From: Spirochaetota bacterium
GTDB taxonomy: Bacteria; Spirochaetota; UBA4802; UBA5550
Assembly: GCA_022709405.1 (NCBI GenBank)
Contig: JAKLIV010000009.1
Span: 1 to 49,811, forward strand
Length of the DNA: 49,811 nt
Direction of reading: 5' to 3'
The notes below the pieces were generated by a model, which saw only the letters and a program-made list of their open reading frames with translations, was not told the DNA's origin and did not search any database. Below are positions 9,181 to 21,340 of this stretch, piece by piece (position 1 is the first letter of the stretch; every line of letters starts with the position of its first letter). The position numbers and the translations under genes are program-made.

Positions 9181-9618
9181 AAATATCCTCCTAATTTATG
9201 TGTGAGTATATATCTCTTTAATAATTATGCCGGATTGAAAGAGCATGCGCGTTAGACGACACGCATTTGAGGCGGATTCCGGAATGAATCCTTCTCTGTT
9301 AACATTAGCATTTTAAAAATTGACACTGTGAAGTCAAAGAAAATTTCTAAATGAAATATTTTTTTGTTTACAAAAAACACATATAAAAAATTTATTGAAA
9401 TATTTTTACAAATTCCGACAAATAATTCTAAATAATACCCTGTGATTTCCAGAATTGGGGAACCAGTCTCTCAAACACGACCCGGGCGAACATTTTCACC
9501 TGTTCAACCAGCACAGTTAAAAGAATAATTAAGCCCGGATTTATTTATTGACAATTTAATCCGATGCCTTCTTTTCAAAAAGCACTTATCAAAGGAAACC
9601 ATTTTTAGCGAGGATAAA
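9181..9618. other. 438-bp divergent intergenic region between fdhA and carB
   Basis: Promoters for both operons must lie here. It is very AT-rich at about 9300-9430. It contains the direct repeat TGAAATATTTTT at 9352-9363 and 9396-9407 (44 bases apart) and a weak inverted repeat GGATTC/GAATCC (9274-9291). TTGACA at 9548-9553 could be a -35 for carB, but I see no good -10 at the right distance. No ORF, RNA gene or riboswitch was recognised. Confidence 0.5.
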
Positions 9619-12810
<3,192 letters not shown>

Positions 12811-12811
12811 G

Positions 12812-13072
12812 TCAGGGCTTGTTTTTTTTCGCGCGTTCGATCAGGTCGATGATGCTGCTGATCTTCGATGCGGGCGGTGAAAGTATCGCTGCGATTTCTT
12901 CATCGGAATAGTGCTCGGCCATGTACTCGCGCACCGGGATTTTCTCGAAGGCGCAGTCGAACACGCCCCGGCAGGGATTTCCGCCGTCCATTGAGCGGCA
13001 GTATTTGAAAGTCACGTAGTGCCCCAGCCTGCGGCAGTAGATTTCGATTTCGTCGAACTGGTTCTTTTCCAT
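12812..13072 (-). CDS. Small four-cysteine conserved protein
   Basis: 86 residues with cysteines at 13, 25, 34 and 40, in YCRRLGHYVTFKYC and NPCRGVFDC, followed by a helical tail. The spacing suggests a zinc or iron-sulfur site. I recall similar short YCR/LGH-type proteins in anaerobic bacteria, always uncharacterised. It is convergent with carB (one base between stops) and follows trpB2 on the same strand. There is no Shine-Dalgarno sequence: a strong GC hairpin (13081-13102) ends 8 bases before the ATG, so translation may be leaderless, coupled or controlled by that hairpin. Function unknown. Confidence 0.7.
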   Translation of the reverse strand: MEKNQFDEIEIYCRRLGHYVTFKYCRSMDGGNPCRGVFDCAFEKIPVREYMAEHYSDEEIAAILSPPASKISSIIDLIERAKKNKP

Positions 13073-13080
13073 AAAATTTG

Positions 13081-13102
13081 CGGCGCGCCGTCAGGCGCGC
13101 CG
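13081..13102 (-). terminator. GC-rich hairpin between trpB2 and the four-cysteine gene
   Basis: A 9-bp stem, CGGCGCGCC and GGCGCGCCG, encloses a 4-base loop. On the minus strand it is followed by CAAATTTT and then the next ATG. It looks like a rho-independent terminator for trpB2 with a short, imperfect U-tract, and so could be an attenuator of the small gene. Confidence 0.65.
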
Positions 13103-13110
13103 TTTCCATA

Positions 13111-14499
13111 TCACCACTTGCCTGTCTTTCTCATCTCGGCCTTCGGATGGCCCTTCAATTCCCTGGTAGCCTGATGGACCTCTTCTTTTGTCATCTTGTG
13201 ATCGCCGAGCTTGCCGTGAAGGAACTTGTCGTAGCCGTACAAATCCATGAGACCGTGGCCGCTCAGGTTGAATATGATCACCTTCTGCCTGCCCTCCTCT
13301 TTCGCCTCTTTTGCCTTCCTTATCGTGGCCGCAACCGCATGGCTCGTCTCCGGCGCAACGATGATACCCTCGGTCTTGGCGAAAAGCATCGCGGCCTGGT
13401 AGCACTCGATCTGAGAGATCGCCAGAGGGGTCATGAGCCCCTCGACGACCGCCTGTGACACAAGGGGAGACATGCCGTGATAGCGCAGTCCGCCCGCGTG
13501 AATCGGGGCCGGCACGAAGCTGTGGCCGAGGGAATACATCGGCAGGAGCGGGGTCATCTTGGCGATGTCGCCATGATCGTACACAAACGGGGCCTTGGTC
13601 AGGGTCGGGCACGACGCGGGTTCGACCGGGATGATCTCGATGTCGGCGCCGTTTATCTTGTCGTTTGCGAACGGGAACGAAAGGCCTGCGAAATTGCTTC
13701 CGCCGCCCGCGCATCCGATGACAACGTCGACTTTCTTTTCACCCATTTTTTCCAGCTGCTTTTTCGCCTCCAGGCCGATGATCGTCTGGTGCAGCATGAC
13801 GTGGTTGAGAACGCTTCCCAGCGAATACCTGGTCTTTCCGGTCTCATCGGTCACGGCCTCCTCGATAGCCTCGCTGATCGCGATCCCGAGGCTTCCCGGC
13901 GTGTCCGGGTCCTTTTCAAGAACGGCCCTTCCGGCGTTGGTTTCGGTGCTCGGGCTGGGAATGCACTCCGCGCCCCATGTCTGCATCATGGTTTTCCTGA
14001 ACGGCTTCTGGTCGAAGCTTATGCGCACCATGTAGACCTTGCACTCGAGTCCCAGAAGAGCGCAGGCGAACGATATGGCGCTGCCCCACTGGCCGGCGCC
14101 GGTCTCGGTTGTGAGCTTCTTGATACCGAACTGTTTGTTATACCATGCCTGGGCCACTGCCGTATTGCCCTTGTGGCTGCCTGCGGGCGACACGCTTTCG
14201 TTCTTGTAATAGATCCGGGCCGGCGTTCCCAGGGCTTTTTCCAGGGCATAAGCGCGATGCAGCGGCGTCGGCCTCCAGCGGTACAGGAGCTCGAGTATCT
14301 CCTCGGGGATTTTTATCCAGCGTTCCTGGCTGACTTCCTGCTCGATGAGGTTCATCGGGAACACTGGCGCGAGCATGTCCGGGGATATGGGATTCCCGTC
14401 AGGGCCGAGAGGCGGCAGCATGGGAGTCGGAAGGTCAGCGGCAAGGTTGTACCACTGTTTCGGCATTTCATCTTCGGTTAAAAATACTTTTGTAGGCAT
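13111..14499 (-). CDS. TrpB2-type tryptophan synthase beta-like PLP enzyme
   Basis: 462 residues, the length of the TrpB2 group, longer than canonical TrpB. The PLP lysine is K110 in [18 protein letters not shown] is the phosphate-binding glycine loop, and [11 protein letters not shown] follows the lysine as in TrpB. TrpB2 enzymes condense indole with serine to tryptophan and often work without TrpA. No trpA or other pathway gene is nearby. AAGGAG precedes the ATG. The gene lies 59 bases after a TrpR-like repressor on the same strand, suggesting tryptophan-controlled indole salvage. Some relatives may use other substrates. Confidence 0.92.
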   Translation of the reverse strand: MPTKVFLTEDEMPKQWYNLAADLPTPMLPPLGPDGNPISPDMLAPVFPMNLIEQEVSQERWIKIPEEILELLYRWRPTPLHRAYALEKALGTPARIYYKNESVSPAGSHKGNTAVAQAWYNKQFGIKKLTTETGAGQWGSAISFACALLGLECKVYMVRISFDQKPFRKTMMQTWGAECIPSPSTETNAGRAVLEKDPDTPGSLGIAISEAIEEAVTDETGKTRYSLGSVLNHVMLHQTIIGLEAKKQLEKMGEKKVDVVIGCAGGGSNFAGLSFPFANDKINGADIEIIPVEPASCPTLTKAPFVYDHGDIAKMTPLLPMYSLGHSFVPAPIHAGGLRYHGMSPLVSQAVVEGLMTPLAISQIECYQAAMLFAKTEGIIVAPETSHAVAATIRKAKEAKEEGRQKVIIFNLSGHGLMDLYGYDKFLHGKLGDHKMTKEEVHQATRELKGHPKAEMRKTGKW

Positions 14500-14558
14500 A
14501 TTGTTCTCCTTGGAGATTTTTTAGGATTCAACGGCGCCCGACATCCGGACGACCCGGT

Positions 14559-14831
14559 TCACAGTGTTCTATGCAGATCGATCATGTGCTTGAAAGCGGA
14601 GGGGCTCTTTTTCAGCTCCTTAGATCCCCGCGTGATCTTGCACAGGCTGAGGCCCAGCTTTTCTGCGATCTTCCGCTGGCTGGCGCCGTCATCGAGCATT
14701 TTAACCAGTTCCCAGCGCGAAGACAGTTCGCCGATCTCGTTTTCGGTCAGAAGGCTCCTTAGAAACTTCTCGATAAGCCGAGCATCTTCGGTCGCCGCGA
14801 GAACGCGGGATATGTCCTTTATTCTGTCCAT
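14559..14831 (-). CDS. trpR: TrpR-family repressor
   Basis: 90 residues from the ATG at 14831. The reading frame stays open back to 14993, but that extension crosses the palindrome and lacks family similarity. Residues 50-74 (ASQRKIAEKLGLSLCKITRGSKELK region) match the TrpR helix-turn-helix closely, including the ITRGS segment whose Arg contacts tryptophan in E. coli TrpR. E. coli TrpR is 108 residues. It probably binds DNA with L-tryptophan as corepressor. A 22-bp palindrome lies 23 bases upstream of its start, so autoregulation with the downstream trpB2 is likely. No strong Shine-Dalgarno is visible. YerC/YecD-like relatives are the alternative. Confidence 0.85.
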   Translation of the reverse strand: MDRIKDISRVLAATEDARLIEKFLRSLLTENEIGELSSRWELVKMLDDGASQRKIAEKLGLSLCKITRGSKELKKSPSAFKHMIDLHRTL

Positions 14832-14854
14832 CCGGCAAGACCCACCATGAAATA

Positions 14855-14876
14855 ATGTTTCTACAAGTAGAAACAT
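14855..14876. promoter_or_regulatory. 22-bp palindromic operator before trpR
   Basis: Two perfect 10-base arms, ATGTTTCTAC and GTAGAAACAT, flank AA. It lies between the trpR start (14831, minus) and the divergent ATPase gene (14988, plus). A CTAC/GTAG core resembles the CTAG-containing TrpR operators of enterobacteria without matching them. No second copy was seen before trpB2. Confidence 0.7.
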
Positions 14877-14987
14877 CGGGGGATTTCTGTCAAGAGGAAT
14901 TTTGATTCCGCATGAAAAAACAATTGCCTTTTCGGATGCAGGGTTTATGCAGGTCATATATCTTGACCCCGGCGGGGTAATCGTTGC

Positions 14988-15701
14988 ATGCACGTCGCAT
15001 CATTGACTTTTCTCAGAGAAAAATATCCTGCGGCGGATTCATATCCGTTCAGTCTTGATGTATTCAGAAAAACCGGGGGCCTGACATTCGCCGCACCGGT
15101 CACGATTTTCGCGGGAGAGAACGGCAGCGGTAAATCGACTCTGCTCAAGGCGATCGCGCGGAAAGCGGGAATCCACATCTGGTCGGGAATCGAACGCCAG
15201 CGGCCGCATTACAACGAATTCGAAAACGAGCTCTGCAACTATATCGAGCTCGGGTGGACGGACGAGCCGGTTCCCGGCTCTTTCTTTGCATCGGAAATTT
15301 TCATCAATTTCGCCCAGAACGTCGATGAATGGGCCTCGCTTTCACCCGGGACGCTCGACCTGTACGGAGGAAGGCCGCTGACAAGCCAGTCTCACGGACA
15401 ATGCCACATGTCGTACTTTTCAAACAGATACCGCAAACGGGGCCTCCATCTGCTCGACGAACCCGAAAACGCGCTGTCCCCGCGAAGGCAGCTTGAACTG
15501 GTGCGCATAATAAGGGAGTGCGCATCAGCCGGCGATTCACAGTTCATCATAGCCACCCATTCGCCGATAATCATGGCATGCCCCGGTTCGGTCATCTACT
15601 CCTTTGACCGTATTCCCATCGCCCCGATACTCTACGAAGAAACCGATCACTATATGCTCTATAAATCGTTCATGAACGACAGAAAGAGCTACTTGCCATG
15701 A
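14988..15701 (+). CDS. AAA/ABC-type ATPase, COG3910-like
   Basis: 237 residues. Walker A GENGSGKST lies at 43-51, an SQSHGQ segment is in the signature position, Walker B HLLDEPE at about 153-159, and the switch histidine sits in IIATHSPIIM. There is no membrane segment or transporter partner. This is the soluble predicted-ATPase group (COG3910) rather than a transporter subunit; its biological role is unknown. The gene is divergent from trpR and monocistronic. No strong ribosome site is visible before the ATG. Confidence 0.85.
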   Translation: MHVASLTFLREKYPAADSYPFSLDVFRKTGGLTFAAPVTIFAGENGSGKSTLLKAIARKAGIHIWSGIERQRPHYNEFENELCNYIELGWTDEPVPGSFFASEIFINFAQNVDEWASLSPGTLDLYGGRPLTSQSHGQCHMSYFSNRYRKRGLHLLDEPENALSPRRQLELVRIIRECASAGDSQFIIATHSPIIMACPGSVIYSFDRIPIAPILYEETDHYMLYKSFMNDRKSYLP

Positions 15702-15834
15702 CGCGCGCGAAAGCCCTCATCCCCTTATCCGGCAAAATCATAATAAAAACTCATCCTGAAAATTTTATACTTGCTTTTTATGATCGACTTATTAAAAATC
15801 AAATACGAATCAAAACTTTCGGACAATATAGCAA

Positions 15835-17331
15835 ATGGATCTAACGAACGACTGCGGAATGAACGAGTTTTACAGGGACCTCATTCAGCAATTGCCCGAC
15901 ATTGTTTATAAAATCAACTCCAGGGGCGAATTCATCTACATAAACGATTCGGTCGAGCGCCTCGGCTACAAGGCCCAGGAGCTCATCGGAAAACACTTCA
16001 GCACCATCTTCCACCTGGAGGACATACCCTCCATTCAGCACAGCGGGGCCGTAGAAAAAATACGAAAATCAAAAGAACGCAAGAAAGAAGTCAAGCTCTT
16101 CGACGAAAGGAGAACCGGAAAACGAATCACCAAAAATCTCAGGGTCAGACTCGCATCCAAAGAAGGAGCTGAAACCGAAAAGTACTTCTTGCAGGGAGAA
16201 GTTTTCTGCAGCGGTGTCTACGAACATGATTTCAGCGAGCATCGGGCGTATGTGGGCACGATCGGAATCATCAGGGACGTCTCCGAGCTGTCAAAAACAG
16301 AAAAGGCCCTCACGCTGGCCGAGCGCCACTACCGTTTTCTCATTGAAAACACGTCGGACATCATATCGATTCTCGCAGTCGACGGGACCATCCTGTATAA
16401 AACAATTTCGGTCGAAAGGTGCCTCGGTTACAACCATGTCGAAATGATCGGGGAGAACGAGCTCGATTACCTGCATACCGACGACAGGTCGTTTCTGCAG
16501 GCTCTTTTCACCGACCCCGATCTCTATCGAAACCGTGAGCCGTATTTTGAATTCCGATATCTCAGTAAAGACAGGACCTGGCTCCATTTCGAAGTCTCGG
16601 TCGTGAAAGTGGTCGACCCTGACGGCTCGATCATGTGCTACGTCGTTAATTCAAGGAATGTCACCGACCGGAGAGAGAAAGAGCAGCGATTGAGGGAAAA
16701 AGAAGAAAAATTCAAGGCCCTTTTCAATATATCCTCGGATGCGATCCTTGTGCTTACACAGGACTGCAGAATAGCCGACTGTAACGGCTCCGCGGGCCAG
16801 ATGTTAGGCCTCCACAAAAACGAAATGGTAGATAAAAATCTGGAAGACCTGTCCCTCTTTACCGACAATCAATCGGTCCAGATTTGCCTGAGCGGCCTCC
16901 ATAAAAAAATGACCCTTTCCGGCCTCACCTGCATCAGAAGCGACGGATTCACTTTCCCGGCCGACCTGACCGTGATCCCGGTCGAAAAATCCGGCCATAG
17001 AAATTTTCTGCTCAATATACGCGACCTGTCCTCCCGGAAAAAAGCGACCGAGGCCCAGGCTAAAACAAAAAAAATCGAGTCACTCGGCATTCTTGTCGGG
17101 GGGATAGCACAGAATTTTACGGGGCTCCTGTCGCCCATTAGCGAAAAGGCGTCGCTTGCCAGAAAGAACCTGAAAAAAACGGACCCGGCATACCGCCTGC
17201 TAAATGAAATCGAAACAGCGGCGGCAGAAGCGTGCGAGCTGACCATCAAGCTAATGGAAATCTCCGAAGAGAACGCACCCACAAAAAATATCGTTCAGGA
17301 GAAGGAAACCGATCCTGACCGGACAAATTGA
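15835..17331 (+). CDS. Triple-PAS protein with degenerate histidine-kinase dimerisation domain
   Basis: 498 residues: PAS domains at about 12-150, 160-280 and 290-400, then a segment like a HisKA domain. The expected phospho-acceptor motif GGIAHD reads GGIAQNF, so the histidine is glutamine (Q426). The protein ends 72 residues later with no ATPase domain. It therefore cannot act as a kinase by itself and may dimerise with or tune another sensor, most obviously the hybrid kinase at 18602, whose intact motif is GGIAHDYNN. The start is uncertain (ATG 15835 or 15859), as neither has a good ribosome site. No frameshift into an ATPase domain was found downstream; the next gene starts 10 bases later. 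Confidence 0.8.
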   Translation: MDLTNDCGMNEFYRDLIQQLPDIVYKINSRGEFIYINDSVERLGYKAQELIGKHFSTIFHLEDIPSIQHSGAVEKIRKSKERKKEVKLFDERRTGKRITKNLRVRLASKEGAETEKYFLQGEVFCSGVYEHDFSEHRAYVGTIGIIRDVSELSKTEKALTLAERHYRFLIENTSDIISILAVDGTILYKTISVERCLGYNHVEMIGENELDYLHTDDRSFLQALFTDPDLYRNREPYFEFRYLSKDRTWLHFEVSVVKVVDPDGSIMCYVVNSRNVTDRREKEQRLREKEEKFKALFNISSDAILVLTQDCRIADCNGSAGQMLGLHKNEMVDKNLEDLSLFTDNQSVQICLSGLHKKMTLSGLTCIRSDGFTFPADLTVIPVEKSGHRNFLLNIRDLSSRKKATEAQAKTKKIESLGILVGGIAQNFTGLLSPISEKASLARKNLKKTDPAYRLLNEIETAAAEACELTIKLMEISEENAPTKNIVQEKETDPDRTN

Positions 17332-17340
17332 CCGGGCTCG

Positions 17341-18492
17341 ATGAAAAACCCAGGCGCCGACATCCTGTTCTATTCCGACACCCTCTCGTCGTTCGATTAC
17401 GGGGCCGGGCACCCCTTCAAGCCCGCCCGGGCGAAATACTTCTACGAACTCCTGAACAGGTTTTCGCTCATCAACGAACCGGGGCAGATGGTGCTTGCTC
17501 CGCGAAAAATCGATGAAGAACTGCTGCTGTCTTTTCACACGCCCGAATACATTGAGCTCCTCAAGCGCTGCGACCGCGGCGAATACGACCTCGACATGCT
17601 CAGGGCCGGCATAGGCACCGGCGACAACCCCGTGATAAGGGGGATGTTCGAATACTCGCTCCTGGCCTCAGGCGCTACACACCAGGGAGCCATGATGCTG
17701 CTGGAAAACGAGGCCAGGTTCGTGTTCAACCCGCATGGCGGATTTCACCACGCGGGCATGGACACGGCCGAGGGATTCTGCTACATCAACGACATCGCCA
17801 TCGCGATAACGTCCCTTTTAAGCCACGGCAAGAAAGTCGCTTATGTCGACCTCGACGCCCATCATGGAAACGGCGTTCAGGACGCCTTCTACTCCGACAG
17901 GAGGGCGCTGACGATATCGCTGCATGAAACCGGCAAATCCCTTTATCCGTGGACCGGATTCGAAAACGAAACCGGGACCGGAGAAGGTGAAGGCTTCAAC
18001 GTGAACCTGCCCTTCAGCCCTGGAACCGACGATGAAACATATCTCGATTCCTTTCACAGGATCGTCCCCCCCCTGATCACGGCCTTCGCTCCGGACGTGA
18101 TCTTCATCGAAGTGGGCGGAGACGCGCATATGGACGACCCGCTGACACACATGAACCTGACCAGCGCGGCATACAAGGACTCGCTCGGCGCGCTCAAAGA
18201 GCTTTGCCCGAGAATCATCGCGACCGGCGGGGGCGGATACAATGTGCATAAAACCGCCGCGCTGTGGGCCCTGGCCTGGGCGACACTGTGCGGCATCAAG
18301 CCGGTCGACGCCTTCGCGGGACTCGTCGGAGGAATGATGTACGGGCCGGAAGCGCAGATGGGCACGCTGGACGACCCCCCCTACTCCGCAGCCGCTGCCG
18401 ATAAAAAAGAATGCCGGGCTGACGCGGAACGGGTAGCCGAATTTATTGAAAAAAACATCTTCCCTCTTCACGGCATCCGCGCCGCATCCTGA
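17341..18492 (+). CDS. Histone-deacetylase-family (AcuC-like) protein deacetylase
   Basis: 383 residues with the class I/II deacetylase fold. HH appears in GGFHHAG, the zinc ligands are D172 and H174 in DLDAHHGNG and D261 in VGGDAHMDD, and a catalytic-type Tyr follows GGGGYN. In Bacillus, AcuC removes acetyl groups from acetyl-CoA synthetase; other members act on polyamines. It starts 10 bases after the PAS gene and lies 2.8 kb upstream of a CoA-transferase/acetyltransferase fusion and an ADP-forming acetate-CoA ligase. Acyl-CoA enzymes are thus plausible substrates. All metal ligands are present, so activity is expected. Confidence 0.9.
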   Translation: MKNPGADILFYSDTLSSFDYGAGHPFKPARAKYFYELLNRFSLINEPGQMVLAPRKIDEELLLSFHTPEYIELLKRCDRGEYDLDMLRAGIGTGDNPVIRGMFEYSLLASGATHQGAMMLLENEARFVFNPHGGFHHAGMDTAEGFCYINDIAIAITSLLSHGKKVAYVDLDAHHGNGVQDAFYSDRRALTISLHETGKSLYPWTGFENETGTGEGEGFNVNLPFSPGTDDETYLDSFHRIVPPLITAFAPDVIFIEVGGDAHMDDPLTHMNLTSAAYKDSLGALKELCPRIIATGGGGYNVHKTAALWALAWATLCGIKPVDAFAGLVGGMMYGPEAQMGTLDDPPYSAAAADKKECRADAERVAEFIEKNIFPLHGIRAAS

Positions 18493-18551
18493 CTGCTACT
18501 CATTCACTCCAGCCATCCGTCATCCCCTGCGCGAATAATAAGGGCCGGCTA

Positions 18552-18580
18552 TTGCATAACCGGGCAAATCGTGCTATAAT
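18552..18580 (+). promoter_or_regulatory. Sigma-70-type promoter of the hybrid sensor kinase gene
   Basis: TTGCAT (18552-18557) and a perfect TATAAT (18575-18580) are separated by 17 bases. The ATG follows 21 bases later, giving a very short leader. This is the best promoter match I see in the window. Confidence 0.75.
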
Positions 18581-18601
18581 AAACAACGCAGGCCAGGCAC
18601 C

Positions 18602-21328
18602 ATGAATGATCCGAAAATATTGATCGTCGAAGACGACGCCATAACTGCGCTCGGGTTAAGGCGTATGCTCGAAAACCTGAAGTATGACGTCGTCGCAGTC
18701 GCCAGATCGGGGAGAGAGACACTTGAACTTTCGGATAAGATGCGGCCGGACATCGTGCTGATGGACATCGTGCTCGAAGGATCGATCGACGGCATTGAGA
18801 CAGCGGGAATAATAAGAAAAAGTTTCGACATACCCGTGGTCTATATCACATCATCAACCGACCAGCAGACCCTGGAGCGGGCGAAAAAGACCGAGCCCTA
18901 CGGCTATATAATCAAGCCGGTCAGCATGAACGAACTGTATTCGACCATCGAAACCGTCCTGTACAGGCACCGTCTCGGGCAGAAGCTGAAGCACAGCGAA
19001 TCGCTTTACCGGACCCTTGTTGAAACCATATCCCACGGCATCGTTGAATATAACAGGGAGGGAATTGTCACATTCTGCAACGAATCCTTCTGTGCGATGA
19101 CCGGATACGGGAAGGACGAAATAATCGGCAGGGAGTTCGGCTCCTTCATCACGAACGGGGGGCTCACTTTCGACCTCACAGCCGAAAAAGCCTCCGGACA
19201 GAAATACACCCGATATTACGACGTCATAAAAAACATCGGAAGCAGGCTGATCGATGTTCAGATCGACTGGGATTTCAAGTATGACGAAGACGGCGGCTTC
19301 ACCGGAGTCATAGCCGTAATAACCGATATCACGGACCGCAGACAATCGGAAATACTGAGACAGGTCGAGCACGAGTCCGCCATGGTTCTCGGGACCGCTC
19401 CGGGACTTCGCGAGGCCCTGGACAGGCTCGTCCCGGTCCTGAGCGGCATCCCCGATATCTCGGCTGCATGCATATACATGACCGATGAAAAAAACGAGGA
19501 CCTGCTGCTCGCATCGTTCGCGGGGCCAGACCAGGAATGCATCGGCGAGTCAGCGAGGATAGCCCCGGGGACCGATGAATATGATCTTCTGATCGGCGGA
19601 GCTTCTCATATCGGCGCAGGGATCCTGCCCGGCGTTCTCGGCCGGTTGCAGGCGAGGCTCAATGCGGCCGGAGCCACAATCATCCCGATAAGAAAAGAAG
19701 AAGACCCGGCGATTTTTCTGCTCTCGTTTTCGAACAAGGAATCCCCGCTTTCCCAGGCCGTCATGAACACGATTGAAATGATCGCGGCCCATGCAGGCAG
19801 CGTGATAAACCGCATCCTGGCCGAGGCGGCGCTGCATGCAAGCGAGGCAAAATACCGGCAGCTCGTCGAGACCATGATGGACGGTATTTTTATTTTTTCC
19901 CCGGACAACATAATAACATACGCGAACACCAGGCTCTGCCATATACTCGGTTATCCGATCGAAGAAATAATCGGCAGGGCCGCGACGGATTTTCTCGACG
20001 AATCCAACGGCAAGGTATTTCTGATAGCGGCGAAACCCGGCGCGCCGGACCGGGTGAAATCCATCGACATCGAGTGGATCACAAAAAACGGATCGACCGT
20101 ACAGTCGATACTGTCTCTCCAGAGCATCGGCTACGGGACAAACGAAAGCGAAGAGAGGTTCGCTGTGGTGACCGACATCACCGACCATAAAAAAATCGAA
20201 CAGGAGCTGATGAAAATTCAGAAGTTCGAATCCCTGAGCCTGCTCGCGGGAGGCATCGCCCACGACTACAACAACATCCTGACCGGCATACTCGGCAACA
20301 TCAACCTGGCAAAATTGAACATCGACCGGGAAAGCGATATCTTCGAAATCCTCGACGAGGCGGAGCGCGCTTCCCTCAAGGCGAGGGACATATCACAGCA
20401 GCTTCTCACGTTCTCCAAGGGCGGCGAACCCATAAAAAAACCCCTGAACATCAGGGACCTCGTGTACGCTTCGTCATCTTTCACGCTCAGGGGCTCAAAC
20501 GTGAGGCCCGAATTCTATATAGCCGACAACCTCTGGATGGCCGAAGCCGACGAGGGGCAGATCAACCAGGTGATCGACAACATCATAATCAACGCAATGC
20601 AGGCAATGCCCGACGGCGGGACCGTCCAGGTTTTCGCCGAAAACGTCTCCGTCAGCGAAAGCGGCGGTCTTCCTCTCGACGAGGGAAGATACGTGAAAAT
20701 ATCCATCCGTGACCAGGGCCACGGAATACCCGCGGAGTACGGCGCAAAGATATTCGACCTGTTCTTCACCACGAAAAAGACCGGCAACGGTATAGGGCTG
20801 GCCACCTGCTTTTCCATCGTCAAAAAGCACAGGGGGCACCTTTCGTTCGACACGAAGCCCGGCGAAGGCAGCACCTTCCATGTTTACCTGCCCGCATCGG
20901 ACAGAACGCCGGCCAGAGTCGCGGCCCAGTCACACGACAATAACGTCTCCCAGGGTAAAATACTGGTCATGGACGACGAGGAGATGATCCGCAAAATCGT
21001 GAAAAGAATGCTCACCGGAGTCGGGTTCTCGGTCGACCAGGCCAGGGACGGCAAGGAAGCCATCGAGATGTACGACCGCGAATCGAGGAACGGCGGCAAA
21101 TACAGCCTCGTGCTCATGGACCTTACGGTCCCCGGCGGAATGGGCGGAAAGGAGGCCGCGGAAAAGATACTGGCCATGGACCCGGCTGCGGTGATCATAG
21201 CATCGAGCGGCTATGCGAACGATCCGGTCAGGGCAAACTACGCCAATTTCGGATTCAAGAATTTTCTTCCAAAGCCTTTCGAAATGAACCAGCTCATATC
21301 GGCGATCAACGACAGCATGAGAAAATAA
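18602..21328 (+). CDS. Hybrid sensor histidine kinase with N- and C-terminal receiver domains
   Basis: 908 residues. Order: receiver domain (1-120, phospho-acceptor D55), PAS (about 133-250), GAF-like (260-405), PAS (414-535), HisKA with H554 in GGIAHDYNN, HATPase_c (N-box near 655, DQGHGIP near 703, up to 770), and a second receiver (785-905, D840 in LVLMDLTVPGG). There is no membrane segment, so it is a cytosolic sensor. No DNA-binding output is fused or adjacent. A good promoter precedes it, and the CoA-transferase gene follows 12 bases after its stop, so the kinase may be co-expressed with that metabolic operon. Confidence 0.93.
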   Translation: MNDPKILIVEDDAITALGLRRMLENLKYDVVAVARSGRETLELSDKMRPDIVLMDIVLEGSIDGIETAGIIRKSFDIPVVYITSSTDQQTLERAKKTEPYGYIIKPVSMNELYSTIETVLYRHRLGQKLKHSESLYRTLVETISHGIVEYNREGIVTFCNESFCAMTGYGKDEIIGREFGSFITNGGLTFDLTAEKASGQKYTRYYDVIKNIGSRLIDVQIDWDFKYDEDGGFTGVIAVITDITDRRQSEILRQVEHESAMVLGTAPGLREALDRLVPVLSGIPDISAACIYMTDEKNEDLLLASFAGPDQECIGESARIAPGTDEYDLLIGGASHIGAGILPGVLGRLQARLNAAGATIIPIRKEEDPAIFLLSFSNKESPLSQAVMNTIEMIAAHAGSVINRILAEAALHASEAKYRQLVETMMDGIFIFSPDNIITYANTRLCHILGYPIEEIIGRAATDFLDESNGKVFLIAAKPGAPDRVKSIDIEWITKNGSTVQSILSLQSIGYGTNESEERFAVVTDITDHKKIEQELMKIQKFESLSLLAGGIAHDYNNILTGILGNINLAKLNIDRESDIFEILDEAERASLKARDISQQLLTFSKGGEPIKKPLNIRDLVYASSSFTLRGSNVRPEFYIADNLWMAEADEGQINQVIDNIIINAMQAMPDGGTVQVFAENVSVSESGGLPLDEGRYVKISIRDQGHGIPAEYGAKIFDLFFTTKKTGNGIGLATCFSIVKKHRGHLSFDTKPGEGSTFHVYLPASDRTPARVAAQSHDNNVSQGKILVMDDEEMIRKIVKRMLTGVGFSVDQARDGKEAIEMYDRESRNGGKYSLVLMDLTVPGGMGGKEAAEKILAMDPAAVIIASSGYANDPVRANYANFGFKNFLPKPFEMNQLISAINDSMRK

Positions 21329-21340
21329 GGGGAGGGACCA

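Noticed and set aside
7597..9255. 552-aa plus-strand ORF across fdhA
   Set aside because: It is antisense to fdhA, has no family likeness and biased composition, and arises from GC-rich third positions of the real gene.
13111..14499. Canonical trpB of a trp operon
   Set aside because: The length and N-terminal part are TrpB2-like, and no trpA or other trp biosynthesis gene is adjacent.
14877..14993. N-terminal extension of TrpR to 144 residues
   Set aside because: The added residues show no TrpR similarity and would run through the 22-bp palindrome; the ATG at 14831 gives family length.
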